From the NCBI RefSeq assembly GCF_008727815.1, contig NZ_CP044230.1, positions 62,001-126,000 on the forward strand: a stretch of 64,000 nt of DNA, written 5' to 3'. Under the pieces are notes generated by a model, which was given only the letters and a program-made list of their open reading frames with translations, searched no databases and was not told the DNA's origin. Positions 8,594 to 18,038 of this stretch are shown piece after piece. Source of the stretch: Streptococcus sp. LPB0220 (GTDB taxonomy: Bacteria; Bacillota; Bacilli; Lactobacillales; Streptococcaceae). The translations under genes and the position numbers were made by a program. The stretch's first letter is position 1. Each line of letters opens with the position of its first letter.

Positions 8594-10135
8594 ATGGGCA
8601 CAACAGGATTTACAATAATTGACTTAATTATCTTGATTGTTTATTTACTTGTGGTATTGGTTGCAGGTATCTATTTCTCTAAAAAAGAGATGAAAGGAAA
8701 AGAGTTCTTTAAAGGAGATGGTTCGGTTCCTTGGTATGTTACTTCGGTATCCATTTTTGCCACAATGCTCAGTCCGATTTCCTTCTTGGGACTCGCTGGT
8801 AACTCTTATGCAGGTAGCTGGATTTTATGGTTTGCTCAATTAGGGATGGTTGTAGCTGTTCCACTGACAATTCGTTTTATCTTACCTATCTTTGCACGGA
8901 TAGACATCGATACGGCATATGATTACTTGGATAAACGTTTTAATTCTAAAGCACTTCGTATTATTTCAGCACTCTTGTTTATTATTTATCAATTGGGACG
9001 TATGTCTATCATTATGTACCTCCCATCAGCTGGTTTATCAGTATTGACAGGAATTGACATCAATATTTTGATTATTTTGATGGGTGCAATTGCAATTGTT
9101 TATTCTTATACTGGTGGTCTAAAATCCGTATTATGGACAGACTTTATTCAAGGTGTGGTTCTGATTAGTGGTGTCGTTGTAGCTTTATTTGTACTGATGG
9201 CTAATATTAAAGGTGGCTTTGGTGCAGTAGCAGAAACATTAGCAAACGGGAAATTCCTTGCTGCAAATGAAAAACTTTTCGATCCTAACTTGCTTTCAAA
9301 CTCCATCTTCTTAATTGTGATGGGTTCAGGCTTTACAATCTTGTCTTCCTATGCTTCATCTCAAGATTTGGTTCAACGTTTTACTACAACACAAAATATT
9401 AAGAAACTTAATAAAATGTTGTTCACAAATGGTGTCTTGTCACTTGCAACTGCAACAGTCTTTTACTTGATCGGTACAGGCTTGTACGTATTCTATCAAG
9501 TACAAAATGCAGGTAGTGCAGCTAGCAATATCCCTCAAGACCAAATCTTTATGTACTTTATTGCATACCAGTTACCAGTAGGTGTCACAGGTTTGATCTT
9601 GGCAGCGATTTATGCAGCAGCTCAATCAACTATTTCAACAGGTTTGAACTCTGTTGCAACTTCATGGACATTGGATATTCAAGATGTCATTTCTAAAAAT
9701 ATGTCAGACGATCGTCGTACGAAAATTGCACAATTCGTATCTCTAGCAGTAGGTTTATTCTCAATTGTTGTTTCCATTATCATGGCTCATTCAGATATTA
9801 AATCTGCATACGAATGGTTCAATAGTTTCATGGGACTTGTACTTGGTCTACTTGGTGGTGTATTCATTCTTGGTTTTGTTTCTAAAAAAGCAAATAAACA
9901 AGGTGCTTATGCAGCGCTGATTGTATCAACCATCGTTATGGTATTTATTAAATACTTCCTTCCTCCAACAGCTGTTAGCTACTGGGCATATTCATTGATT
10001 TCAATTTCTGTATCAGTAGTTTCAGGTTATATTGTATCTGTTCTTACTGAAAATAAAGTATCTGCACCTAAATATACAACGATTTATGATATTTCAGAAA
10101 TTAAAGCGGATTCAAGTTGGGAAGTTCGTCACTAG
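8594..10135 (+). CDS. Sodium:solute symporter, probable sialic acid transporter
   Basis: A 513-residue SSS-family (SLC5-type) permease with about 13 hydrophobic segments. Family signatures include the TGGLKSVLWTDFIQG segment near residue 175 and AAAQSTISTGLNS near 350, the region that forms the second Na+ site. It takes the place of the ABC sialic acid transporters found in many streptococci. Its position between nanA and a YhcH-type gene makes sialic acid, or an anhydro form of it, the likely substrate. Uptake would be driven by the Na+ gradient, and the adjacent V-ATPase may sustain that gradient. Confidence 0.88.
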   Translation: MGTTGFTIIDLIILIVYLLVVLVAGIYFSKKEMKGKEFFKGDGSVPWYVTSVSIFATMLSPISFLGLAGNSYAGSWILWFAQLGMVVAVPLTIRFILPIFARIDIDTAYDYLDKRFNSKALRIISALLFIIYQLGRMSIIMYLPSAGLSVLTGIDINILIILMGAIAIVYSYTGGLKSVLWTDFIQGVVLISGVVVALFVLMANIKGGFGAVAETLANGKFLAANEKLFDPNLLSNSIFLIVMGSGFTILSSYASSQDLVQRFTTTQNIKKLNKMLFTNGVLSLATATVFYLIGTGLYVFYQVQNAGSAASNIPQDQIFMYFIAYQLPVGVTGLILAAIYAAAQSTISTGLNSVATSWTLDIQDVISKNMSDDRRTKIAQFVSLAVGLFSIVVSIIMAHSDIKSAYEWFNSFMGLVLGLLGGVFILGFVSKKANKQGAYAALIVSTIVMVFIKYFLPPTAVSYWAYSLISISVSVVSGYIVSVLTENKVSAPKYTTIYDISEIKADSSWEVRH

Positions 10136-10160
10136 TCACTAATAGAAAAGAGAAAATAAT

Positions 10161-10619
10161 ATGATTATTTCTGAACAATCTGATTTTAGACGATATGCTT
10201 CTGTCAATAAACATTTTTCAAAAGTCTGTGATTTTTTAGAAAATACAAATTTGACAGATTTAGTTGATGGAAAAATTGATATTGACGGGGAAAATGTTTT
10301 TGCAAATTGTATGACTTATCTAGCTGATGGAGTCCCAGGAGATATTTTTGAAACTCATAAGAAATATTTAGATATTCATATTGTTGTTGAAAATACGGAA
10401 AAAATGGCAGTAACTTCCCCAGTTCGTGCTCAGTCACGTGTACCTTTTAGCGAAGAGAAGGATATTGCTTTTTACGATAGCAAAGACTATCAAATTGTTG
10501 AATTGCTTCCAGGGAATATGTTGGTGACTTTTGAAGAAGATCTTCACCAACCAAAGATTCATTGCAATGATGAAACTGTTAAAAAACTTGTTATCAAAGT
10601 TTTAAACGAGGAAAAATAA
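10161..10619 (+). CDS. YhcH/YjgK/YiaL-family protein, probable sialic acid anomerase
   Basis: A 152-residue cupin-like protein of the DUF386 (YhcH/EbgC) family. Conserved features seen are HKKYLDIHIVVE near residue 65 and a C-terminal HQPKIHCNDE segment, which supply the metal-binding histidines. In E. coli the relative NanQ speeds interconversion of sialic acid anomers after uptake. It follows the symporter by 25 bases in the same operon. A second member of the family lies at 12.07 kb; the two are clearly diverged, so they may act on different sugars. Confidence 0.85.
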   Translation: MIISEQSDFRRYASVNKHFSKVCDFLENTNLTDLVDGKIDIDGENVFANCMTYLADGVPGDIFETHKKYLDIHIVVENTEKMAVTSPVRAQSRVPFSEEKDIAFYDSKDYQIVELLPGNMLVTFEEDLHQPKIHCNDETVKKLVIKVLNEEK

Positions 10620-10620
10620 A

Positions 10621-10768
10621 ATGAAAAAAATATTAAACAATATGTAACCTTAGGTACTGTATTGGATTGATGTTTGAAAAATTTGATTCATGGTATCGTA
10701 ATGAACTTCATATGAAAAATGTTGTACCATATATAACATTTAAGATTGAAGATTTGAAAAAGAATTAA
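10621..10768 (+). pseudogene. Gene remnant in the nan operon
   Basis: Directly after the YhcH-like gene an ATG opens a frame that stops after eight codons. A second short frame (ATG 10670, 32 residues, beginning MFEKFDSWYRNELHMKN) continues to the TAA at 10766. The peptide looks like the tail of a larger protein and has no good ribosome-binding site. I read this as the decayed end of a deleted operon gene; the parent family is not identifiable. Confidence 0.4.
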
Positions 10769-10807
10769 AGCTGAAATTTAAAAATATATAGAAAGAGAAT
10801 AAAAATT

Positions 10808-11917
10808 ATGGTAAATTACGGTATTGTTGGAGCTGGATATTTTGGAGCTGATTTGGCTCGCTCAATGAACAAAATTGAAGATGCAAAAGTGGTTGCGGTA
10901 TTTGACCCAAATCATGGAGAAGAAGTTGCTCAAGAGTTGGGATCAGATGTTTGTGCAAGTTTAGATGAACTTGTAGCACGTGAAGATATTGATTGTGTGA
11001 TCGTAGCTTCACCTAGCTACCTTCACCGTGAACCTGTTGTGAAAGCTGCTCAACATGGCAAACACGTATTTTGTGAAAAGCCAATTGCATTGTCTTATGA
11101 AGATTGTAAAGCCATGGTTGACGCATGTAAAGAAAATAATGTTATCTTTATGGCTGGTCACATCATGAACTTCTTTAATGGTGTACACCATGCTAAAGAA
11201 TTGATTACTCAAGGTAAAATCGGTAAAGTTCTTTATTGCCATGCCGCTCGTACAGGTTGGGAAGAACAACAACCAACTGTATCATGGAAGAAACTTCGTT
11301 CTCAATCTGGAGGACATTTGTACCACCATATTCATGAATTAGATTGCATTCAGTTCATCATGGGAGGACTTCCTGAAAAAGCGACAATGGTAGGAGGCAA
11401 TGTATATCATAAAGGTGAAAACTTTGGTGATGAAGATGATATGCTCATTGTAAACCTAGAATACTCTGATGATCGTTATGCTGTTTTGGAATATGGTAAT
11501 GCTTTCCGTTGGGGTGAACACTACGTCTTGATTCAAGGAACTGAAGGAGCTATCAAACTTGACTTGTTCAATACTGGAGGTACTCTTCGTGTTAAAGGTG
11601 AAGGAGAATCACACTTCTTAGTACATGAAACTCAAGAGGAAGATGATGACCGTACAGCTATCTATACCGGTCGTGGTATGGATGGAGCAATTGCGTACGG
11701 TAAACCAGGAGTACGTTGCCCATTATGGTTACAAACATGTATTGATAAAGAAATGGAATATCTACATGACATCATTAAAGGTGGAGAAATTACAGAAGAA
11801 TACGAAAAACTTCTCAATGGTGTAGCTGCTTTAGAATCAATCGCTACCGCTGATGCATGTACTTTATCAGTTAAAGAAGATCGAAAAGTAAGTCTTTCAG
11901 AAATCACAAATGCTTAA
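10808..11917 (+). CDS. Gfo/Idh/MocA-family oxidoreductase, possible NanOx
   Basis: A 369-residue NAD-dependent oxidoreductase. The N-terminal Rossmann domain shows GIVGAGYFGADLA, and the family motif CEKPIALS is near residue 98. The C-terminal domain carries HHIHELDC near 178. Within sialic acid clusters, relatives such as E. coli YjhC and Ruminococcus gnavus NanOx convert 2,7-anhydro-Neu5Ac or 2-deoxy-2,3-dehydro-Neu5Ac to Neu5Ac using NAD as a recycled cofactor. Length and context fit that role, but the family is broad and the substrate is inferred from the neighbours only. Confidence 0.82.
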   Translation: MVNYGIVGAGYFGADLARSMNKIEDAKVVAVFDPNHGEEVAQELGSDVCASLDELVAREDIDCVIVASPSYLHREPVVKAAQHGKHVFCEKPIALSYEDCKAMVDACKENNVIFMAGHIMNFFNGVHHAKELITQGKIGKVLYCHAARTGWEEQQPTVSWKKLRSQSGGHLYHHIHELDCIQFIMGGLPEKATMVGGNVYHKGENFGDEDDMLIVNLEYSDDRYAVLEYGNAFRWGEHYVLIQGTEGAIKLDLFNTGGTLRVKGEGESHFLVHETQEEDDDRTAIYTGRGMDGAIAYGKPGVRCPLWLQTCIDKEMEYLHDIIKGGEITEEYEKLLNGVAALESIATADACTLSVKEDRKVSLSEITNA

Positions 11918-12067
11918 CTATTGTAAAACAGAATAGTAAATTCTTGTCATTTTATAGGCTATTGATACGATAAGAAAATAAGGCCCTATTTCAATGAATA
12001 AGAGCAATCAGAAGATGTTGCTTGCTATTTCTAAGAAGCCCAGGTTGAATTCGAAAGGAGTTCCAGT

Positions 12068-12517
12068 ATGGAATTAGTACAATATAAAGATGCAGTGATT
12101 GCACGGGACATTCAACACCCTGCACTCAAGAAAGTTGTAGATTATTTAAAAACACATGATGTCAGTCAAGATGAAAAGGGGACACATTCAGTCTCTGATG
12201 ATTTCTTTTACAATGTGATTGAAATGGAAACAACGGATGAAGAACATCGTGTGTGGGAAAGTCACCGAGACTACTATGACGTTCATGTTCTATTCGAAGG
12301 TAAAGAACGAATCTCATATAATTTTCTGTCCAATATGAACTTGGAAGATTATGTGAAAGAAGAGGATTGGCAACAAATGTCTGGCCATTCGATGTTTGAT
12401 ATTCATTTTACACCTGGTGCCATTTTATTATTAGATCCAAATGATGCGCATAAGACAGGTTTGAAAGTCGATCAGGCTCAAGATATTCGCAAGATAGTAT
12501 TTAAAGTGCGGTTATAG
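12068..12517 (+). CDS. Second YhcH/YiaL-family protein
   Basis: A 149-residue DUF386-type cupin protein. It has ESHRDYYDVHVLFEG near residue 68 and a C-terminal DPNDAHKTG segment with the conserved His. It resembles the 10.16-kb gene product in fold but little in sequence. A strong AAAGGAG site precedes the ATG. A 150-base gap separates it from the oxidoreductase, so it may have its own transcript. It probably catalyses an anomerisation or ring opening of a sugar acid in the same pathway. Confidence 0.82.
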   Translation: MELVQYKDAVIARDIQHPALKKVVDYLKTHDVSQDEKGTHSVSDDFFYNVIEMETTDEEHRVWESHRDYYDVHVLFEGKERISYNFLSNMNLEDYVKEEDWQQMSGHSMFDIHFTPGAILLLDPNDAHKTGLKVDQAQDIRKIVFKVRL

Positions 12518-12730
12518 CGCGCATTATTCATTCTTTTCATTCCGAGCGGGAGAAATAGAACAATTTTTGAGAGAAGGATCTTGTTATCATCTAGTCACTG
12601 ATTTCTCTCATTGAGTGGATCGAAAGGTCCTATAAGATGATGGATGTTCTCATGAATTGTTAATGGAGGTTGGAGACTATTCCCAGCCTCTTTCCCCGTT
12701 TTTAGAAGATGTTGTCAGAGTGGAGGAGAA

Positions 12731-13567
12731 ATGGTTACATTAGAAAAAAGTATACAACCTGTCATTGAGTCAGTCTATGAAAGCTTAACAGATTTAGAAA
12801 AGAAAATAGCTGACTATTTTTTATCTGATCATGTCATGCAAGATGATTTATCTGCAAAATCAGTGGCTAAACGATTGTATGTTTCCCTCTCTTCTTTGAC
12901 AAGATTTGCTAAGAAGTGTGGGTTCACAGGATATCGTCAATTTGTTTATGAATTTGAGGAGTCAAATCAGGACATTCAAAATGTTAGTCGACATATTACA
13001 AAAAGTGTCTTATCTGATTATGGAGAGTTGTTAAATAAGACTTTTTCTTTGATTGATGAAGAACAGTTATTACGTGTTAGTCGGATGTTAGACAAGGCTA
13101 AGCGGGTCTATATATACGGAATTGGAAGTTCAGGTCTTGTAGCGCGTGAGATGGAATTTCGCTTTATGAGGCTGGGAATGATTTGTAAGGCTATTACCGA
13201 TGACCACATGATACGAGTCAATGAGGTCATGCTGGATGATGAGTGTCTGGTTATTGGAATTTCGTTATCCGGTGAGACAAAAGAAATTCTGGATGCTGTG
13301 TATCAAGCAAAGCAAAAAGGTTCTAGGACTGTTCTAATAACATCGAAAATAAGTGCGTTTTTAAAAGGGCGGTGTGATGAACTGGTGTCTGTGGCAGTAA
13401 AGGAAAGTTTGCCCCAAGGTACGCTCATATCACCACAATTCCCAGTCTTAGTTGTAGTCGATATTTTTTATGCCTATTATGTTGACTTGGATAGAGAGAG
13501 AAGGAATCATATATTCACCAATACACTTTCGGCCCTCAATTTACATAAAACGGAGGATGAACAATGA
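12731..13567 (+). CDS. Second RpiR-family regulator
   Basis: A 278-residue paralogue of the regulator at 5.6 kb. It has an N-terminal helix-turn-helix (AKSVAKRLYVSLSSLTRFAKKCGF, about 36-60) and a SIS domain (YIYGIGSSGLVAREM near 127; IGISLSGET near 170). Its last codons overlap the ATG of the ROK kinase, so the two are translationally coupled. The ligand is probably ManNAc-6-P or a related amino-sugar phosphate. Why one cluster holds two RpiR proteins is unclear; they may read different intermediates. Confidence 0.88.
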   Translation: MVTLEKSIQPVIESVYESLTDLEKKIADYFLSDHVMQDDLSAKSVAKRLYVSLSSLTRFAKKCGFTGYRQFVYEFEESNQDIQNVSRHITKSVLSDYGELLNKTFSLIDEEQLLRVSRMLDKAKRVYIYGIGSSGLVAREMEFRFMRLGMICKAITDDHMIRVNEVMLDDECLVIGISLSGETKEILDAVYQAKQKGSRTVLITSKISAFLKGRCDELVSVAVKESLPQGTLISPQFPVLVVVDIFYAYYVDLDRERRNHIFTNTLSALNLHKTEDEQ

Positions 13568-14460
13568 ATATTTTAGGGATCGACATTGGAGGTACATCTA
13601 TTAAGTCGGATGTATATAATGAAGATGGCAATGCTTTGGGACATTTTTCAGAACAGAGAACCAATATATGCCATGAGAACCAAACAAATGGTATACTGGA
13701 TCAAATTTGTGACCTCATTGCTGGCTATCAATCTATTATTGACTTAGATGGAGTTGCTATTTCGACAGCAGGTGTGGTCGACAGCCAATTAGGGAAAATC
13801 GTATATGCAGGTTACACCATTCCTTCTTACAGTGGGACTGATTTTTCCAGCGAGATTCAGAAACGATTTTCCATCCCCGTTACAGTAGAAAATGATGTCA
13901 ATTGTGCCTTGTTAGGAGAAATATGGAAAGGTGCAGCCAGAAATAGCCATTCTACTGTTATGATTACGGTTGGGACCGGTATTGGTGGTGGAATTTTCAC
14001 CAATGAACAAATCTTATCCGGGCATAATTTTACAGCAGGTGAAATCGGATATTTACCGATTGGGAATACAGATTGGCAATCCTTAGCGTCTGCGTCAGCA
14101 CTCGTTCAGATGTATGAGGAAGCATCTGGCTTACACCATCAAACCGGTAAAACTTTTTTTGAGGCGGTGGATAAGAGTGAACCAGTTGCTTTGAAGGTCT
14201 TAGAAACATACGTTTATCATCTGGCACAAGGATTGGTTACTCTTTCTTATGTCTTAAATCCAGAGAAAATGATTTTAGGAGGTGGCATCTTTGCTCGCTC
14301 AGATGTTTTGCTGCCTCTGTTGCAAAATGAGTTGTATCATGCGGTTCAGGACCAACGATTCTTACCGCGAGAAATTGTAACGGCTACATTAGGAAATGAA
14401 GCAGGAAGATTGGGAGCAGTAGCCAAATTTTTAATGGATCAGGGGAAGAACTTGTCTTAA
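13564..14460 (+). CDS. nanK: ROK-family kinase, probable N-acetylmannosamine kinase
   Basis: A 298-residue sugar kinase. The N-terminal phosphate loop DIGGTSIKSDVY, the VENDVNC active-site segment near 115 and ITVGTGIGGGIF near 140 identify the ROK fold. The canonical ROK zinc motif (CxCGxxGCxE) is absent, and the segment after AGEIGYLPIG is shortened; zinc-free ROK kinases are known. Phosphorylating ManNAc to ManNAc-6-P would link NanA to NanE and complete the upper pathway in this window. The gene overlaps its regulator by four bases. Confidence 0.85.
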   Translation: MNILGIDIGGTSIKSDVYNEDGNALGHFSEQRTNICHENQTNGILDQICDLIAGYQSIIDLDGVAISTAGVVDSQLGKIVYAGYTIPSYSGTDFSSEIQKRFSIPVTVENDVNCALLGEIWKGAARNSHSTVMITVGTGIGGGIFTNEQILSGHNFTAGEIGYLPIGNTDWQSLASASALVQMYEEASGLHHQTGKTFFEAVDKSEPVALKVLETYVYHLAQGLVTLSYVLNPEKMILGGGIFARSDVLLPLLQNELYHAVQDQRFLPREIVTATLGNEAGRLGAVAKFLMDQGKNLS

Positions 14461-14519
14461 AAAACGGTCGTTTTAGGAGTGATCGATCCCTAAATCCCCG
14501 AACAAAACTATGTAAAATA

Positions 14520-14528
14520 TGGTATAAT
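14520..14528 (+). promoter_or_regulatory. Extended -10 promoter of the V-ATPase operon
   Basis: TGGTATAAT is an extended -10 box with no good -35 hexamer 17 bases upstream. It lies 55 bases before the first ntp gene, which has a near-perfect AGGAGG site. No other promoter is obvious before the operon. Confidence 0.6.
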
Positions 14529-14583
14529 TTAAGATAATTGTACTGTTGTTGGAAGAACAATGGTTGAATAAGGAGGTGTGACG

Positions 14584-14907
14584 ATGTCGAATGCAACACT
14601 CGAGATGATGCAAGAGATCGAGCAAGCTGCTCAGGCCGTGATCGTAGGCTATGAAGCTCAAGTCGAACAAATCCGAACGGATTCACGCGATCGCCTTGCA
14701 ACAGTGGCACAGCATTACGATGAGGAAACCAAGCAATTGGTCACAGAGGCAGAAAAAAACGCCCAGGAAAAACTCGTCCGTTTAACGAAAGATCTGAAAG
14801 AAACGGTTGCGCGCAATGATGCCAAAGTACAGCAAGCGATGACCGATAAGCGAGCTGGGTTAGTTGAAGCCATTGTAGAAAAGGTGGTAGCAAGCTATGG
14901 CCGTTAG
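14584..14907 (+). CDS. ntpG: V-type ATPase peripheral stalk subunit (G/H)
   Basis: A 107-residue, almost wholly helical protein rich in Glu, Gln and Lys, typical of the subunit that pairs with NtpE in the peripheral stalk of V/A-type ATPases. I chose the ATG at 14584, seven bases after AGGAGG, over a GTG inside the ribosome-binding site. It overlaps ntpI by 11 bases. Gene naming differs between species: this subunit is called H, G or F. Confidence 0.8.
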   Translation: MSNATLEMMQEIEQAAQAVIVGYEAQVEQIRTDSRDRLATVAQHYDEETKQLVTEAEKNAQEKLVRLTKDLKETVARNDAKVQQAMTDKRAGLVEAIVEKVVASYGR

Positions 14908-16858
14908 TCAGATGCAAAAACTGTCTCTCATCTTGCCCAAAGATGACTTGGACGGTCTCCTACTAGCGCTGCAGTCTGAGGCGAAAATCCAGATTTATGA
15001 CCTCAGTGAGCATGAAGAATGGCAGGCTGCCTTTGAGGCAAATACCTTGTCTCAACCCTTGACAGAGGACAATCGTCAAGCCTTGGTAGAGCTACAAAAA
15101 CGTCAAGAACAAGTCGAAAAAATGATTCAGACTCTAGAGCGCTACATGCCTGAGAAAAAGGCCCTGCAAGCTCTGAAGGAAGAACCTTTAAGTTTGTCTT
15201 TTGATGATCTGCAGGCCCACGGGATGATTCGAGACGAGGATCTTCTATTGACCAAGTTGAAACGCCAAATGCGCGTGTTAGACAAGGCTCGCCAGAAGAT
15301 TGCAGATGCAAAGGGAGAGATCGAACGCTTAGAAAAATGGCGACCGTTAGAGGTGACACCAACAGCCCTTGCTACCTTTCACTATGTGCATGGTTTGATT
15401 GGGACCATCCCTAATAGCGATACAGACGCTGTTCGTTCTTCTTTAAAAGCTCATCCTGAGCTGGAGTTAGAAGAAGTCTTTACGTCTGAAACCGAACACG
15501 GCTATGTCATCTTGTATCGTTCGGGAGACCGTGTAGCTGTTCAGGAGCTTCTGGAAGAACATGGGTTCAAAGAATTGGACTATGAAGAAGAGCAAGTCCC
15601 AGCCGCTTACTTAGATCGCCTAGAAGGGGAAATCAAAGAGCAGGAAGCTGTCGTTGCAGCAACCCTAGCAGAGTTACAAAACTCCCAGAAGGAGTTGGAC
15701 CAACTCAAGTATCAGATGGATTACTTGTTGAGCTTGGGAGCTCGTGAGGAAGTCAAGTCACTGCTAGCCAGCACGCAAAGTTTGGTAGCCTTAGAGGGTT
15801 GGATTGAAACATCCCAAGTGGCATCGTTACGAGATTTCTTGCAGCAAGGTTTTGGTTCTCGGGCCCTATTAGAAACGCGCGATGTGACAGAAAAAGATTG
15901 GGATGACGTTCCGATCCAGTTGCGAAATAGTGCCTTGGTAGAGCCCTTTGAATTAGTCACAGAGATGTACGCCCTGCCTAAGTATTACGAGAAAGATCCG
16001 ACACCGATCGTTTCGCTCTTCTACTTTGTATTCTTTGGCATGATGGTCGCAGATATCGGTTATGGGCTCTTGCTAACGGTAGCGACAGGGTTTGCCCTTA
16101 AAGCCTTTAAGCTCAAGCCTGGGACAGCCAAGAACCTTCGGTTCTTCAGTCTTCTTGGAATTTCCGTTGCCCTTTGGGGTGTGGTCTATGGCTCTTTCTT
16201 TGGATTTGAGATGCCTTTTGCCCTGATCAGTACGACCAGCAACGCTATGACCATCCTGATCCTCTCAGTGGTCTTTGGTTTTGTCACTGTCTTAGTGGGA
16301 CTGTTCCTAGGGGGGATGAAAAATGTCCGCCTCAAAGACTACACGGAAGCCTATAATGCGGGCTTTGCTTGGGTTTTGATCCTACTTGGTTTAATGCTTC
16401 TAGCTGTAGGCAATATCTTGCCAGGAATGAGCCTTCTAGTTCCGATCGGCAAGTGGCTAGCTATTTTGAATGCCATTGGGATCTTGATTGTTTCCATTGT
16501 CAGTGCCAAGAAGCTATCCGGTTTAGCGTCTGGTCTCTTTAACCTCTACAATGTTAGTGGCTATGTCGGAGACTTGGTCAGCTTCACCCGTTTGATGGCC
16601 TTGGGCTTGTCTGGAGCGAGTATCGGTTCGGCCTTCAACCTCATTGTCAATCTCTTCCCACCGCTTGGACGGTTTACGGTAGGGCTTCTGCTCTTTATCG
16701 TTCTACATGCCATTAATATGTTCCTGTCCTTCTTGTCAGGATATGTGCATGGAGCCCGTTTGATCTTTGTGGAGTTCTTCGGTAAGTTCTACGAAGGAGG
16801 AGGCAAGCCATTTCGTCCTCTCAAACCTTCTGAACGCTATATTAAAACAAAAAAATAA
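14897..16858 (+). CDS. ntpI: V-type ATPase subunit I (a-type stator)
   Basis: The 653-residue membrane stator carries ions to and from the rotor ring. The N-terminal ~350 residues are soluble and coiled-coil rich; the C-terminal ~300 contain about seven membrane segments. The essential arginine region is visible in the late hydrophobic segment SFTRLMALGLSGASIGSAFN. Length and layout match family norms. The start overlaps the preceding stalk gene, indicating coupled translation. Confidence 0.94.
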   Translation: MAVSQMQKLSLILPKDDLDGLLLALQSEAKIQIYDLSEHEEWQAAFEANTLSQPLTEDNRQALVELQKRQEQVEKMIQTLERYMPEKKALQALKEEPLSLSFDDLQAHGMIRDEDLLLTKLKRQMRVLDKARQKIADAKGEIERLEKWRPLEVTPTALATFHYVHGLIGTIPNSDTDAVRSSLKAHPELELEEVFTSETEHGYVILYRSGDRVAVQELLEEHGFKELDYEEEQVPAAYLDRLEGEIKEQEAVVAATLAELQNSQKELDQLKYQMDYLLSLGAREEVKSLLASTQSLVALEGWIETSQVASLRDFLQQGFGSRALLETRDVTEKDWDDVPIQLRNSALVEPFELVTEMYALPKYYEKDPTPIVSLFYFVFFGMMVADIGYGLLLTVATGFALKAFKLKPGTAKNLRFFSLLGISVALWGVVYGSFFGFEMPFALISTTSNAMTILILSVVFGFVTVLVGLFLGGMKNVRLKDYTEAYNAGFAWVLILLGLMLLAVGNILPGMSLLVPIGKWLAILNAIGILIVSIVSAKKLSGLASGLFNLYNVSGYVGDLVSFTRLMALGLSGASIGSAFNLIVNLFPPLGRFTVGLLLFIVLHAINMFLSFLSGYVHGARLIFVEFFGKFYEGGGKPFRPLKPSERYIKTKK

Positions 16859-17368
<510 letters not shown>

Positions 17369-17385
17369 GAGCTAGCTTTGATGGA

Positions 17386-17403
17386 TTCGCCTCGCGAGGC
17401 GAA
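17386..17403. promoter_or_regulatory. Perfect 18-bp palindrome between ntpK and ntpE
   Basis: TTCGCCTCGCGAGGCGAA forms a GC-rich hairpin without a T run. Its place just after the multi-copy rotor gene suggests an mRNA stabiliser or processing site rather than a terminator. Confidence 0.5.
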
Positions 17404-17438
17404 AAACACAAGACGCATGCAATAGGAGAAAAAACGAT

Positions 17439-18029
17439 ATGGATGAACAAACCCAATTAAAGGATTCGATCTTGGCCCAAGCCCATGAAAAAGGGCGTAA
17501 ACTCTTAGAAGAGGCCAAGGAAACCATCCTAAAAGAAGAGACTGCGCTAGAAGAGCGTTTGATTCAAGACAAACTCAATCAACGCTCCGAGCAGCTCAAG
17601 CGGATTCAACGTCAATTGCAACGTGAAACCCAACAAATCGAAAATAAAAAACGCCAATCCACCCTTGTCACCAAGCAACGAGTCTTAAAGGATCTCTTTG
17701 CGGATGCTTATGAAGCGATGGCGGCTTGGCCCCTTGAAAAGGAAATGCAGTTTGTAGATGCGGTCTTAGAGCGCTATCAGGGACAAGTTGTGACCCTGAC
17801 CTTTGGGGCGGTGAGCGCTGCTAAATTTGATTCAGCAGCTCTCGAGAGATTGAAGCAGACGCATCAGAATGTGACAGTTGCAGATGCAACGATCCCAGCT
17901 CAAGCAGGCTTTGTCTTGTCGGTTGGGAAGATTGATGACAACTATCTCTACCGTGATTTGGTGGATTCCATTTGGGAGCAAGAAAGCTACCAGATGGCAG
18001 CCAGCATTTTCACAGATGAAGAGAACTAG
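17439..18029 (+). CDS. ntpE: V-type ATPase peripheral stalk subunit E
   Basis: A 196-residue protein. The N-terminal ~75 residues are a charged helix (EKGRKLLEEAKETILKEE) that pairs with the G/H subunit, and the C-terminal half is a globular domain that contacts the catalytic head. Size and layout match NtpE/AtpE of V/A-type ATPases. An AGGAG site precedes the ATG; ntpC follows after nine bases. Confidence 0.9.
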   Translation: MDEQTQLKDSILAQAHEKGRKLLEEAKETILKEETALEERLIQDKLNQRSEQLKRIQRQLQRETQQIENKKRQSTLVTKQRVLKDLFADAYEAMAAWPLEKEMQFVDAVLERYQGQVVTLTFGAVSAAKFDSAALERLKQTHQNVTVADATIPAQAGFVLSVGKIDDNYLYRDLVDSIWEQESYQMAASIFTDEEN

Positions 18030-18038
18030 GAGGTTGCA

